NCBI GenBank assembly: GCA_013820755.1
Contig: JACDHZ010000007.1
Location: 1 to 35,887 of the forward strand
Length of the DNA stretch: 35,887 nt
Reading direction: 5' to 3'
Source: Chthoniobacterales bacterium
GTDB lineage: Bacteria > Verrucomicrobiota > Verrucomicrobiia > Chthoniobacterales > UBA10450
The position numbers and the translations under genes were made by a program. Positions 16,555 through 26,130 of this stretch are shown one piece after another; position 1 is the stretch's first letter, and each line of letters starts with the position of its first letter. The notes under the pieces were generated by a model. That model saw only the letters and a program-made list of their open reading frames with translations. It was not told where the DNA came from and did not search any database.

Positions 16555-19113
16555 TCACGCACCAGTGGCGACGGCTTCCGCGGGAGGTCTGACGACCGCC
16601 GCGCCGGAGTGAGTAATTCGTTGCATCTGTGCGCGGAGCGCGGCGACACCAACCAGCTCCGCTACTCGTCGCTTCAATGTGCGAGCGCGAAGCCCCAGGA
16701 ATCCGACAAAGGCGAGATACGGAATTATCACACGCAGGTCCAGACTCGCGGCGTGCAGCTGCCCGTAGATCAGAAGACTCAAGATTACCATGTTGATGAT
16801 CACGGTTGTCGTGACAAACCGGTTCCGAAGCCGAACGCGTGTCAGGCATTTCGGCCCGCCATGATATTCAGTGACCGTCTGCAGCACGATGCTCCACCAG
16901 AAATTCCCGTAGATCTGGATATCCCAGTCGTTCCATCCCGTATCGCTGGAGTAACGCCAGCCCTCCTCCTCGAGTAATGCAATGATTGAGGCGAGCAGAT
17001 GATTGCGATCCTTTCCCTCCTCGCTCCAATATTTTCGGCCGCTGACTGTCCCCGCGGAATCCGCGCCTGCCGGCAGTTTCTCGTGCGCGGCGATCACCGC
17101 GCGCGGCGTGCGCTTGAACTGGAGCCACGTGAAGTATCGGGACCAGCCTCGGACCAGCGGCTGCGCAAATGCCAGAACCATCACTAGCAGGCGCGCGGCG
17201 GCCGTGTCGAACTTCGGCTCGATGCGCGCGCGCACCATATATGAGAGCGCAACGCACAACGTCCCACCGAGCATCAGATAAGGAAGGATACGCAGCGCGG
17301 GAACGACGATGCCAAGGCCGAAGAGGAAGACTGTCAGTGCGAACCACTCGATACTGCTCAAATAGCCGGCGAGATCAGATTGAGGCGTTGGATAGATCGA
17401 TTGGAAGAACCCTTCGCCAAACACGCCGTGATAAATAATGGGCCGGTTTATGAACCAGCTGAACCGCGGCGTGCCGTAGATTTGCCCGCGCCACTTTGCG
17501 CTTCCGGTTGGACCAAAGAAGACCAGATGCTTGAAGCGCAACATCGATTCCGCTTCCCCGTAACCTTCCTGCTGCTTCCGGAACGCTGAGAGCGTAAACC
17601 GCCGATGATGCCACACGATGGCAGTTGGACTAAAGGCGATTTCCCAGCCTGCCTGCTGAATTCGCCAGCAAAAATCCACGTCGTCGCCGGCCTTTCGATA
17701 TCCAACGTCGAACCCGCCGACACTCTCAAACGCCCACCGATACCAGGCCATGTTGCACCCCGGGATGTGCTCGGCGACGACGTCGGTCAATAGCACGTGG
17801 CTAGGTCCGCCTGGCGCGGCCGCAACGCACGCCTGCACCCAGTTACGTGCTGGCGGAGAAACATTCGGACCGCCGACACCGACAAAGTTTCCGGTCAGCA
17901 ATGTACCGATCAAATAGTAGAGCCAATCGGTGTCCGCCATGCAGTCAGAGTCGGTGTACGCAAACACCTCGCCGCGTGCTGCAGCAGCGCCTGTGTTGCG
18001 CGCATGGCTAAGGCCATGATTCGTCTGGCGGATGTAATGGACATCGGGAAAACGTGCTGCGATCTCAGGCGTTTCGTCGATCGATCCGTCATCGACGAGG
18101 ATTACCTCATATGACCGGTAGTCGATTTTACCTAACGACCCGAGGCAGGCTGCAAGCGTTTTCGCGCCGTTGTACGTGCACACGATCACTGAGACAAACG
18201 GGGTGTGCGGCAACACGCGATGCGGCAGCACAGCATTGTCGTGGCCGAATTTGTCGCGAAGCGCGTAATACGATTTCTTCGGCTCGCGAAGTCGTGTGAC
18301 GATCCCGAAGGCCCAGTCGCTAATCTCCTGCCCGCCCGTGAACCACTGATCGGTCCAGGCGAAGAACACAGTGCCCGCGAGTCCGCATTTGACGACACTG
18401 TCGAGATGCCAGCTCAGCATCCCGGCCTGCTCTTCTTCGGAATGGCGAATCGTATCCATACCAAACTCGCCGAGAATCAGCGGCCGTTCTTCGGCGAGGT
18501 TCTGGAGACGGAGAAGGTAACGCTCGAACTCGCGCTGATTGTGCAGGTAGACGTTGAAGCAGAGAAAGTCGACGTTCTGAGGCAGGAGAAATTCCGTCGG
18601 CGGATAGCTCGCGTACGAATAAAGGACGTCAGGATTCGCTTCGCGCGAAACGCAAATGAGGTGCTCGATGAACTCGGTTACGCGGCGCACACCGAGCCAA
18701 CGCACCATTGTCGGTGAGATTTCATTCCCGACGAGGTAGCCGAAGATCGCCGGGTGTCCGGCATGTTCGGCGACGGCCGCACGAACCGATTCCGTCACCG
18801 CGCCGCGTTGTCGTTGCTGTCTGAGGAACTCGACATGCTTCGCCCACGGCAAGGTGACCAACACGCGCATTCCCGCCGCGGCGCAACGATCGAGAAACCA
18901 GAGGGGCGGCTGATGGTAGATTCGGAGGACATTCAGCCCCATTTCGCGCATCAGCGCCAGATCGCGATCCAGCTCCTCCGGCGTGCCGAGATGATGCCCC
19001 TCGGCGTCAGGCCGGAACGGGCCGTAAGTGCCCCCTTTGACGAAAAACTTGCGATCTCCCTCGAAGAAGAATTTCGCGACGGCCCGTACAGGACCCGGCG
19101 GCCGGGAGCTCAA
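16555..19113 (-). CDS. Glycosidase-like TIM barrel fused to a GT2 glycosyltransferase with membrane segments
   Basis: An 852-residue fusion. Residues about 15-290 resemble the GH2/GH5-type TIM barrel, with candidate acid/base E131 in GNEIS and nucleophile E216 in GEFGMD. Residues about 306-560 are a family 2 glycosyltransferase: VSVIVCTYNGA, DDGS (341-344), the DSD metal site (388-390) and a later GDDVDFCWR. After that come hydrophobic segments (about 600-700 and 770-805) flanking a soluble loop. No signal peptide precedes the barrel, so its side of the membrane is uncertain. The start is TTG at 19113, preceded by AGGGA at about 8 nt; there is no in-frame ATG before residue 55. It is followed after 3 nt by the GT-C gene. 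Confidence 0.85.
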   Translation of the reverse strand: MSSRPPGPVRAVAKFFFEGDRKFFVKGGTYGPFRPDAEGHHLGTPEELDRDLALMREMGLNVLRIYHQPPLWFLDRCAAAGMRVLVTLPWAKHVEFLRQQRQRGAVTESVRAAVAEHAGHPAIFGYLVGNEISPTMVRWLGVRRVTEFIEHLICVSREANPDVLYSYASYPPTEFLLPQNVDFLCFNVYLHNQREFERYLLRLQNLAEERPLILGEFGMDTIRHSEEEQAGMLSWHLDSVVKCGLAGTVFFAWTDQWFTGGQEISDWAFGIVTRLREPKKSYYALRDKFGHDNAVLPHRVLPHTPFVSVIVCTYNGAKTLAACLGSLGKIDYRSYEVILVDDGSIDETPEIAARFPDVHYIRQTNHGLSHARNTGAAAARGEVFAYTDSDCMADTDWLYYLIGTLLTGNFVGVGGPNVSPPARNWVQACVAAAPGGPSHVLLTDVVAEHIPGCNMAWYRWAFESVGGFDVGYRKAGDDVDFCWRIQQAGWEIAFSPTAIVWHHRRFTLSAFRKQQEGYGEAESMLRFKHLVFFGPTGSAKWRGQIYGTPRFSWFINRPIIYHGVFGEGFFQSIYPTPQSDLAGYLSSIEWFALTVFLFGLGIVVPALRILPYLMLGGTLCVALSYMVRARIEPKFDTAAARLLVMVLAFAQPLVRGWSRYFTWLQFKRTPRAVIAAHEKLPAGADSAGTVSGRKYWSEEGKDRNHLLASIIALLEEEGWRYSSDTGWNDWDIQIYGNFWWSIVLQTVTEYHGGPKCLTRVRLRNRFVTTTVIINMVILSLLIYGQLHAASLDLRVIIPYLAFVGFLGLRARTLKRRVAELVGVAALRAQMQRITHSGAAVVRPPAEAVATGA

Positions 19114-19180
19114 AGCGGAGTTCCCTAGTCCAAGCGCCTGTGCGACGCAAAGCTTTTAGCCGCCTTCCACTCTCAGGGCG

Positions 19181-19774
19181 TCAAAGGTTCGGACCTATAA
19201 TCTGGCGCAGCTTCATCATTCCGCGGCGAATCCGGGCCTTCACCGTTCCGAGTGGTTCCGACAGCTGCTCGGCGATTTCGTTTTGCGTCAGTCCGCCGAA
19301 AAAAGCCAACTCGATCGCGCGCCGTTGCGCATCGGAAAGCTGGATCACGGCGCTGCGAACCATCGCCTGCGTCTCATGCGCAACGGCCTCATCGGACGAG
19401 TCGGTCTCCGCTATTCGATCCCAGATTTGCGCTTCCTGCTCGATGTCCGCGTGCAAACGATTACGACGTTGTACTCGGCGGAGCCGGTCGATTGCTTTGT
19501 TGCGGGTCAGCGTCATTGCCCACGTCAGTGGTTTACCGCGGCTCGAATCGTAGACGCTCGCCTTTTCCCAGATCTGCACGAACGCCTCCTGCACGACCTC
19601 CTCGGCATCCTTGATGTTGTTCAGCACACGAAATGCAGTGGCCATCAGCACGCCGGAATAACGCTCATGCAACTCGGCAAGACTGCGGTGATCGCCGCGC
19701 GCGGTGTCACGCAATAACTCGCGATCATCCGGGCGGCTGTTAACGAGCTCAATAGACATATATGTGTCAGACAT
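19181..19774 (-). CDS. ECF-type RNA polymerase sigma factor
   Basis: About 197 residues. Region 2 (about 25-90) includes AFRVLNNIKDAEEVVQEAFVQIWE and the promoter -10-recognising helix TWAMTLTRNKAIDRLRR. Region 4 (about 140-195) has LSDAQRRAIELAFFGGLTQNEIAEQL and GTVKARIRRGMMKLR, a helix-turn-helix. The overall pattern resembles the SigK/ECF19-like group, which normally has a membrane anti-sigma factor encoded next to it; none is present here. The start was set at ATG 19774; a GTG at 19792 and an ATG at 19759 are alternatives. Target promoters are unknown. Confidence 0.88.
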   Translation of the reverse strand: MSDTYMSIELVNSRPDDRELLRDTARGDHRSLAELHERYSGVLMATAFRVLNNIKDAEEVVQEAFVQIWEKASVYDSSRGKPLTWAMTLTRNKAIDRLRRVQRRNRLHADIEQEAQIWDRIAETDSSDEAVAHETQAMVRSAVIQLSDAQRRAIELAFFGGLTQNEIAEQLSEPLGTVKARIRRGMMKLRQIIGPNL

Positions 19775-19843
19775 TAGACAAACATTGGACACATTTTCTC
19801 CGCTGCAACCGCTTTTTCGGGACTCCGAGCAGCTTTGGCCGGG

Positions 19844-21121
19844 CTAAGGAGCTAACGCCCGACGTACCACGCCAGCGGTCCGCTCGATGTCGTCGGAGCT
19901 ATGGGCGGTCGATATAAACCCCGTCTCGAACTGAGAAGGGGCAAAGTAAACGCCTGCGTCGAGACAGTTGCAGAAAAAACGTGCAAAAGCTTCCCGATCG
20001 CTCCGTTTCGCACTCGCCAGGTCGACGACCGGTCTGTCTGCGAAAAACAGGCAAAACATTGAACCGATCCGGGAAAATGTCAGCGGCAGGCCCCAACGAG
20101 CGATTGTGTCGCGGGTCGCGGCTTCCAGCTGGGCACCGCGCTCCTCCAGGAGTGTCCACCCATCGGTGCGATCGAGTTCGCGGAGCTGCGCGAGACCCGC
20201 GGCCATCGCCAATGGGTTTCCCGATAACGTCCCAGCCTGATACACCGGCCCATCGGGCGACAGCTGATCCATAATCTCGGCGCGGCCGCCAAATGCTCCC
20301 ACAGGCAATCCGCCACCGATCACTTTCCCGAGCGCAGTCAGATCAGGTTGCACGCCGTAATGCTCCTGCGCGCCGCCACGCGCAACGCGAAATCCAGTCA
20401 TCACCTCATCGAAAATCAGAAGCGCGCCGGCACCCGTGCATTCGTCGCGAAGCGACTCCAGAAAACCTTGTCGCGGTAGGTACAAGCCAGCATTGGCCGG
20501 AATTGGCTCAACAATAACTGCGGCGATCTGGCCATCGTTCTGCCGAAAGGCGGCACGAACAGCTTCGATGTCGTTGAACGGCAACACCACCGTCAACTGC
20601 GCCAACGCGCGCGGCACCCCGGCACTATCCGGTTGCCCATGTGTCAGCGCGCCGCTACCCGCGTGCACTAGAAGTGCGTCGACGTGTCCGTGATAACAGC
20701 CTTCGAATTTGATGATCTTGTCCCTACTGGTGCAGCCGCGTGCGAGACGAAGGCACGACATCGTGGCTTCGGTGCCGCTGTTCACCATGCGCACTTTTTG
20801 AATCGAAGGCATCCAGCGGCAGATCAGCTCGGCCATTTCCACCTCCAGCGCGTTAGGCGTTCCGAAACTGACACCGCGGGTCGCGGCATCGCGCACAGCT
20901 GCGACAACAACATCGGGCGCGTGGCCCAAAATTGCGGGGCCCCACGTTCCTACATAATCAATGTAATCGTTCCCATCCGCGTCCCAGATGTGAGCGCCCT
21001 TTGCGCGTTCCACGAAGAACGGTTCACGTCCCAAGCTGCGAAACGCGCGCACAGGAGAATTAACGCCACTAGGGATCACCCGCTGCGCACGGCGAAAGAG
21101 TTCAGCTGAACGCTTTTGCAC
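19844..21121 (-). CDS. hemL: Glutamate-1-semialdehyde 2,1-aminomutase
   Basis: A 425-residue PLP enzyme that converts glutamate-1-semialdehyde to 5-aminolevulinate in the C5 pathway of tetrapyrrole synthesis. The N-terminus [18 protein letters not shown] is diagnostic for Hem[17 protein letters not shown] binds the cofactor phosphate, and K266 in [16 protein letters not shown] forms the Schiff base. Length is normal for the family. The first start in frame is GTG at 21121, directly before the conserved sequence. It is a single gene with no heme genes adjacent. Confidence 0.96.
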   Translation of the reverse strand: MQKRSAELFRRAQRVIPSGVNSPVRAFRSLGREPFFVERAKGAHIWDADGNDYIDYVGTWGPAILGHAPDVVVAAVRDAATRGVSFGTPNALEVEMAELICRWMPSIQKVRMVNSGTEATMSCLRLARGCTSRDKIIKFEGCYHGHVDALLVHAGSGALTHGQPDSAGVPRALAQLTVVLPFNDIEAVRAAFRQNDGQIAAVIVEPIPANAGLYLPRQGFLESLRDECTGAGALLIFDEVMTGFRVARGGAQEHYGVQPDLTALGKVIGGGLPVGAFGGRAEIMDQLSPDGPVYQAGTLSGNPLAMAAGLAQLRELDRTDGWTLLEERGAQLEAATRDTIARWGLPLTFSRIGSMFCLFFADRPVVDLASAKRSDREAFARFFCNCLDAGVYFAPSQFETGFISTAHSSDDIERTAGVVRRALAP

Positions 21122-21439
21122 TGGGAAACATATCCGTGTGGCGTTCGACCTCCAGTTGAACCGCCATCATGCACCTGCAACAATGGGACAGTCGCAGAGT
21201 TCAAAGCCCCGCTACGTCAGAGTTGGTTCGGCGGCGAGGCTGTCTGAAAATCTCCTGCAGGGGGGCGGCGGTATCACCCAATGCAGAAAGATCAAAGCCT
21301 CCCTTGGTGATATATCAACCGCGGGCGGGAGCCGTTGGTTGGCTACGCGAGCCGCGGCTTGCTTGCCTGCGGATGTTTAGCGAACAATCTGATCCAGCCG
21401 TGGCGGCATCCGGGCTGATTGAGAGCAGTGCGGACGAAG
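21122..21439. other. Intergenic region between hemL and the zinc-ribbon gene
   Basis: About 318 nt separate the hemL start from the zinc-ribbon gene stop. No gene, RNA or clear repeat was recognised in either strand; the hemL promoter presumably lies here. Confidence 0.4.
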
Positions 21440-21922
21440 TCAACTCGACTGGCGCCGGGAGTATACGAACAACCGCCCACGTTGCAGCGATGGCAGGAAC
21501 AGCTGAAGCGTCGCCGTCCACGCGTTGATCAACGTCAGCTGCACGATCTGCCGTAAATTTTGACGTACTGTCGACGTGCTCTTATTTCCGCTCCGCTTGA
21601 TGCGCTTTAGTCTGTACGCGCGACCACCGTGCGTAACTGAACGGTCTTTTGTCGCTGCATCGCCCGCCATCACCTTGCCTTGCGCCGCCGGCAACCACAT
21701 CGCGACCGTGCTATTGCACCCGCGCGTAGGACACTGGAGACGAAGGGGTCCAAAAGCACGCGTACCGCCAACCAGATCCACTTCGCTGCCACTAAAAATC
21801 CCGCGGCACGAACGACAATATCGCTGATCCCGCAGGCTTTTCCATTTGTGCGCAGAGTCCAGACGTCTCAACAGCTTGAGGCGCTCTTTAGCCGCTAACT
21901 CTATGGTTGGCAGGCAATCCAC
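21440..21922 (-). CDS. Small four-cysteine zinc-ribbon protein of unknown function
   Basis: A frame of about 160 residues with a conserved-looking core: an N-terminal helix (AAKERLKLLRRLDSAHKWKS), then RYCRSCRGIFSG and, after a Gly-rich turn, RLQCPTRGCNS. This gives C-x2-C ... C-x4-C, likely one zinc site. The spacing looks like a genuine domain, not chance. The C-terminal half is basic and without recognisable motifs. The start is unclear: GTG at 21922 lies just before the helix, but the frame is open to an ATG at 22078, only 6 nt from the divergent ku start, which would leave no promoter room. The function is unknown; nucleic-acid binding is a guess from the basic tail. Confidence 0.55.
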   Translation of the reverse strand: MDCLPTIELAAKERLKLLRRLDSAHKWKSLRDQRYCRSCRGIFSGSEVDLVGGTRAFGPLRLQCPTRGCNSTVAMWLPAAQGKVMAGDAATKDRSVTHGGRAYRLKRIKRSGNKSTSTVRQNLRQIVQLTLINAWTATLQLFLPSLQRGRLFVYSRRQSS

Positions 21923-22084
21923 GCCCCATTCTGTCTGGTTGCTTCCCGCCGGACAATCCGACGTACAGCATCCCACAATGTAGGAAAAAAACTTATGCGC
22001 ATAGGGGTCTGGTTCGTTGTTCGTGACCCTTCCGTCTTGTGGCTGGACAGCCGGAAGGCAGTTGTGCCACGATTGCATTTCGCC

Positions 22085-22930
22085 ATGCGTCCAATTTGGA
22101 AAGGCAGCATCAGCTTCGGCCTGGTATACATTCCCGTGGCTGTTTATCCTGCCACTCGCGAGGAGAAGCTCAGCTTTCGGCAGCTTCGTTCGTCGGACCT
22201 AAGCCCGATCCGTTACAAGAAGGTTGCCGAGGCCGACTCGAAGGAGGTGACCCCCGATGAAATCGTCAAAGGATTCGAATACGAGAAGGGCCGCTACGTC
22301 GTGTTGAAAGACGAGGACTTCGCGAAGGTGAAAATTGAATCGACGCATTCGATCGACATCACTGATTTCGTAGACGTCGAGCAGGTGGATCCAAAGTTCT
22401 TTTACAAACCCTACTTTCTTGAACCGCAAAAAGGCGGCGAGAAAGCGTACGGGCTCCTGCACAAGGCTCTGTCGAAAACAGCAAAGATCGGGATTGCAAA
22501 AGTAGTCATCAGCAACCGGGAGCACCTCGCGGCGGTGAAGCCGGATGGCTTGTTCCTTATTCTTGAGCTGATGCATTTCGCGCATGAAATCCTCAGCGCC
22601 GAGGAGTTGAAGAACGGGCCCGACAAGGAGATTGGCGAGAAGGAGCTGAAAATGGCAGAAGCCTTGATCGACAGCATGGCGGGCGCTTGGGAGCCCGAGA
22701 AATACAGAGACGAATATCGCACCGCGATCCGTGAGTTGATCGAGCAAAAGGCGCAGAACAAAGAAGTCATCGGGAATGCGCCTGCTCCACGTCCAGCCAC
22801 CAACGTGGTCGATCTGGTCAAGGTCCTGCAGGAGAGCCTCAACAGAAATCAGACGCTCAGCAAAAGAAAACCCGTATCAGCACCCTCCACCAGCGCGCTC
22901 GTGAAACAACGCCGCCGCCGCGCAGCCTAA
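22085..22930 (+). CDS. ku: Non-homologous end-joining protein Ku
   Basis: A 281-residue bacterial Ku homologue that binds DNA ends as a homodimer ring and recruits ligase D. The start MRPIWKGSISFGLVYIPV at 22085 is the canonical N-terminus; 30 extra upstream residues in frame are not family-like. SFRQLRSSDLSPIRYKKV and the KPYFLEPQKGGEKAYGLL block follow the family. The C-terminal tail is short and basic (KQRRRRAA). No ligD gene is adjacent, though Ku and LigD are often neighbours. It is divergent from the zinc-ribbon gene. Confidence 0.95.
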   Translation: MRPIWKGSISFGLVYIPVAVYPATREEKLSFRQLRSSDLSPIRYKKVAEADSKEVTPDEIVKGFEYEKGRYVVLKDEDFAKVKIESTHSIDITDFVDVEQVDPKFFYKPYFLEPQKGGEKAYGLLHKALSKTAKIGIAKVVISNREHLAAVKPDGLFLILELMHFAHEILSAEELKNGPDKEIGEKELKMAEALIDSMAGAWEPEKYRDEYRTAIRELIEQKAQNKEVIGNAPAPRPATNVVDLVKVLQESLNRNQTLSKRKPVSAPSTSALVKQRRRRAA

Positions 22931-23103
22931 CCCACCGCACCCCCCGCAGGCTCGTCGCGCAGTGTGGTGTCCATGACGCACATTGAGCGGCGACTGGTGG
23001 TGCTGTCGCGATCGTCGCAAGCATAAAACCATTCGCACGCGCCGCCGAATTCCCGCTCGCCCTCGATTGCATCGTCAGTAGCGTAGCAAACTCTCCTCCT
23101 GAC

Positions 23104-25929
23104 GTGAACGCCCCTTTAGCCGAGCTCGCTGACTACATCGCCGGGCATGTAGACTGGATTACAGAAGCTTGGGTTGGCGCGATTGAGCGCCAGCCAGACA
23201 TCCACTCGGCCGATGATCTGACGCACCGCCAGGTTGTAGATCACCTGCCATCCCTCTGTCACGATCTCGCCGATCGGCTGCGGAGCAGCGGTACGGCTAC
23301 GACATTTTCGGAGACAGAGCACGCCCGCGCTCACGGAATCCATCGGTGGGAGCAGGGCTATCGGCTCGATGAGTTGATTCGCGAGGCAGGCATCATCCGC
23401 CACGTCTTCGCCGTCGAATGCGTGGACGCGTTCGCCCAAGGTGTGCCGGAATTCGATGCACGCGCGCGAAGCGAGGCGGAGACGGCGATCCACCGTTTCT
23501 TCGACGACATGCTGATCGCGTCGGCGCGGCAATTCGCCGGCGAACAACAGAAAGCCCTCGGCAGTAGCGAACAGAACACGGCTGCCATCCTTCAGTCGGC
23601 GCTCGATAGCATCGTGGTCATCGGGGAGGACGGGCGGGTAATTGAGTGGAACCCGGCAGCAGAGCAGATGTTCGGTTTCGAACGCACAGACGCAGTCGGG
23701 AAGGAGCTGGCAGAGCTGATCATCCCGCCCGAGTTTCGCGAGCAGCACCACCGGGGCATGGCGCATTACCTCGCCACTGGCGAGGGCCCGCTACTTGGCC
23801 GGCGAGTCGAAGTGCCGGCGCTCCGAGCGGATGGAACGTCGATCCTGGTAGAACTCGCAATCACGCCATACCGTGTGGACGGCAAAGCGGTTTTTACCGC
23901 TTACCTTCGGGATATCACCCAACGGCTGGCCGGGGAACAAGCTCTGCAGCGGCTTGCGGCGGTCGTCGAATCATCCAACGACGCGATCATCAGCAAAGAT
24001 CTCGATGGAAGCATCACGAGCTGGAACGAAGGCGCGTCGCGAATTTTCGGTTACACGGCGCAGGAAATAATTGGCAAGCCAATTACAACGCTCATCCCGG
24101 AGGAACGCCGATCGGAAGAAGTCGATATCATAGGAAAAATCCGGCAAGGGGAGCAGGCGGCTCACTATGAGACCGTTCGCCGCCGTAAGGATGGATCGCT
24201 GATCAACGTTTCTCTCACTGTTTCGCCGATCAAAGATCACAACGGCAGTGTCGTCGGCGCATCGAAAATCGCACGTGACATCAGCGAACGGGTGCAACAC
24301 GAAAAAAGACGCGAAGCACAGTATGCGATCGCGACGTTAACCTCTGGCGAAGACTCACTGCCGGAAACTGCGCCGAAGATCCTTGAAACAATCGGCAACA
24401 TCTCTGAATGGATCTTCGGCGCTCTCTGGCTGCGACAACCCGACGACAGCCTCACATGTCACACGACTTGGCAGCGACCGGGGAGCGACGTCGGTGAGTT
24501 TGATCGTGCGACGCGCTTGCGAGTGCTGGCATCCGGTGAAGGGATACCTGGCAAGGTAATCCAGTCTGGGAAACCGGCATGGATTCCCGATGTTGTCGTC
24601 GATTCTAACTTCACTCGGCGGGAGGTCGCGGCGTTCAACGGGCTACATGGCGCGCTTCTCTTTCCCCTCACCTCCCCCGGTGGTTCGAACGGCGCGATTG
24701 AGTTGCTCGGCAGTTCGATCGCGTCACCGGATCCAGATCTGCTGAGGCTTGTAGAGGCATTGGGAATTCAAGTGGGACTGTACATCGAGCGCAAGCACAC
24801 AGAGGATGAGCTGCACCGGCAGAAGGACGCAGCCGAGGCAGCGAACCAGGCCAAAGACCGCTTCCTTGCTGCATTAAGCCACGAGCTGCGGACGCCCCTC
24901 ACTCCCGTTTTGATGTGGGCATGCGCCACCGCCGCAGACGAAACTCTTGATCCGGAGCTACGAGAAGATATCCGGATGGTGTGCCGGAATGTTGAGCTTG
25001 AAGCGCGTCTCATCGATGACCTGCTCGACCTGACCCGCATCACGCAAGGCAAGCTTCAGCTCAAACTGCAAACGTGCGATGTGCACCTCCTGTTCGAGCA
25101 CGCGCTCGAGATCGTTCGCAGCCAAGTCACGTTGAAGAACCAGACGCTCTTCGCGGATCTGAAGGCCACGAACCACCAGATCGTGGGCGACGCGACCCGG
25201 ATTCAGCAGGTGTTCTGGAATCTCCTCAAGAATGCCCAGAAATTCACTCCAGAAACCGGCCGAATCAGCGTGCGCTCCTACGATGCGGCGCCGGGTGCGG
25301 TCGGATTCGAAGTCAGTGATACCGGCCGTGGCATCGACCCCGAACTGATGCCGAAGCTCTTCACGGCCTTCCAGCAGGGCGGTTCATCAACCGAGGGTCT
25401 CGGCCTCGGGCTCGCGATCTGCAAAGCCATCGTGGAAATGCACGGCGGTAAAATTTCGGCGCGCAGCGACGGCGTGGGTGCCGGAGCGACATTTACAGTC
25501 GAATTGAGCACTGTCGCAGGTCAAGGCCTTGAGGGATCGGGCCGTAGCAAGCCGACTGCGCACCCTTGGAGGAAGCTGCGAATACTGATGGTCGAGGATC
25601 ACGAACATACCGCCCTCGTCATGAGCCGGCTGCTACGCCGTGCCGGCCATGAAGTAGTCGCCGCTAACAACGTGCAGAGCGCGATCCACACACTCCGCTT
25701 TACAAAGTTCGACCTCCTAGTGAGTGATCTTGGGTTGCCAGATGGAAATGGCTTCCAGGTTATGCGCGAGCTCGCGCGGCGAAGCGACGCAAAAGGCATC
25801 GCGGTGAGTGGCTATGGAATGGACGAAGACGTAGCGCAGAGCAGCGCAGCCGGTTTTTCCGCTCACCTCACAAAGCCGATCAGCCCTGAACAACTCACGC
25901 AGACGATCCAGGACGTTACTGGCGCCTGA
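23104..25929 (+). CDS. Hybrid sensor histidine kinase (N-terminal RsbRD-like, two PAS, GAF, HisKA, HATPase, receiver)
   Basis: A 941-residue cytoplasmic hybrid kinase; no membrane segments are seen. Residues about 1-150 are helical and resemble RsbRD/globin-like sensor input domains (WITEAWVGAIERQ). PAS domains lie at about 155-275 (VVIGEDGRVIEWN) and 284-400 (ISKDLDGSITSWNEGA), and a GAF domain at about 405-560. The phospho-accepting H593 is in SHELRTPLTP. The ATPase domain has the N-box NLLKNAQKF (about 706-714), DTGRGID and GLGLGLAI. A C-terminal receiver (about 826-941) has the acidic pair VEDH and phospho-acceptor D875 in LLVSDLGLPDG, and K at HLTKPIS. The start is GTG 23104 without a clear ribosome site. 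No output regulator is adjacent, so phosphotransfer partners are elsewhere. Confidence 0.93.
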   Translation: MNAPLAELADYIAGHVDWITEAWVGAIERQPDIHSADDLTHRQVVDHLPSLCHDLADRLRSSGTATTFSETEHARAHGIHRWEQGYRLDELIREAGIIRHVFAVECVDAFAQGVPEFDARARSEAETAIHRFFDDMLIASARQFAGEQQKALGSSEQNTAAILQSALDSIVVIGEDGRVIEWNPAAEQMFGFERTDAVGKELAELIIPPEFREQHHRGMAHYLATGEGPLLGRRVEVPALRADGTSILVELAITPYRVDGKAVFTAYLRDITQRLAGEQALQRLAAVVESSNDAIISKDLDGSITSWNEGASRIFGYTAQEIIGKPITTLIPEERRSEEVDIIGKIRQGEQAAHYETVRRRKDGSLINVSLTVSPIKDHNGSVVGASKIARDISERVQHEKRREAQYAIATLTSGEDSLPETAPKILETIGNISEWIFGALWLRQPDDSLTCHTTWQRPGSDVGEFDRATRLRVLASGEGIPGKVIQSGKPAWIPDVVVDSNFTRREVAAFNGLHGALLFPLTSPGGSNGAIELLGSSIASPDPDLLRLVEALGIQVGLYIERKHTEDELHRQKDAAEAANQAKDRFLAALSHELRTPLTPVLMWACATAADETLDPELREDIRMVCRNVELEARLIDDLLDLTRITQGKLQLKLQTCDVHLLFEHALEIVRSQVTLKNQTLFADLKATNHQIVGDATRIQQVFWNLLKNAQKFTPETGRISVRSYDAAPGAVGFEVSDTGRGIDPELMPKLFTAFQQGGSSTEGLGLGLAICKAIVEMHGGKISARSDGVGAGATFTVELSTVAGQGLEGSGRSKPTAHPWRKLRILMVEDHEHTALVMSRLLRRAGHEVVAANNVQSAIHTLRFTKFDLLVSDLGLPDGNGFQVMRELARRSDAKGIAVSGYGMDEDVAQSSAAGFSAHLTKPISPEQLTQTIQDVTGA

Positions 25930-26058
25930 CGACCCGTAGCGACTCGCGTTCGAGATCACTGTCGTTCAAGCGCATCGTTTACCTTCGCCACTCGCGGGTT
26001 TTTTCTGGAACTGCTCCGCATGCCCCTTATCTTCTGCGCGGCAATTTCCGCCATCCAC

Positions 26059-26130
26059 GCGCGATTAGCTCAGTGGTAGAGCGCTTGCTTCACACGCAAG
26101 AAGTCGCAGGTTCGAACCCTGCATCGCGCA
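26059..26130 (+). tRNA. tRNA-Val (anticodon CAC)
   Basis: A full 72-nt cloverleaf can be drawn. The 7-bp acceptor stem pairs 26059-26065 with 26123-26129, and A26130 is the discriminator. The D-arm is GCTC/GAGC, the anticodon stem CTTGC/GCAAG encloses the loop TTCACAC with anticodon CAC at 26091-26093, and the T-arm is GCAGG-TTCGAAC-CCTGC. CCA is not encoded (CGG follows). It reads the GUG codon. It stands alone, downstream of the sensor kinase gene. Confidence 0.95.

Noticed and set aside
25930-26010. Rho-independent terminator after the sensor kinase gene
   Set aside because: A T-run follows CGCGGG near 26000, but no compact stem precedes it; only a long-range ACCCG/CGGGT pairing could be drawn.
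26059-26130. tRNA-Val as integration site of a genomic island
   Set aside because: No second copy of the tRNA 3' end and no integrase were found downstream, despite decayed genes nearby.
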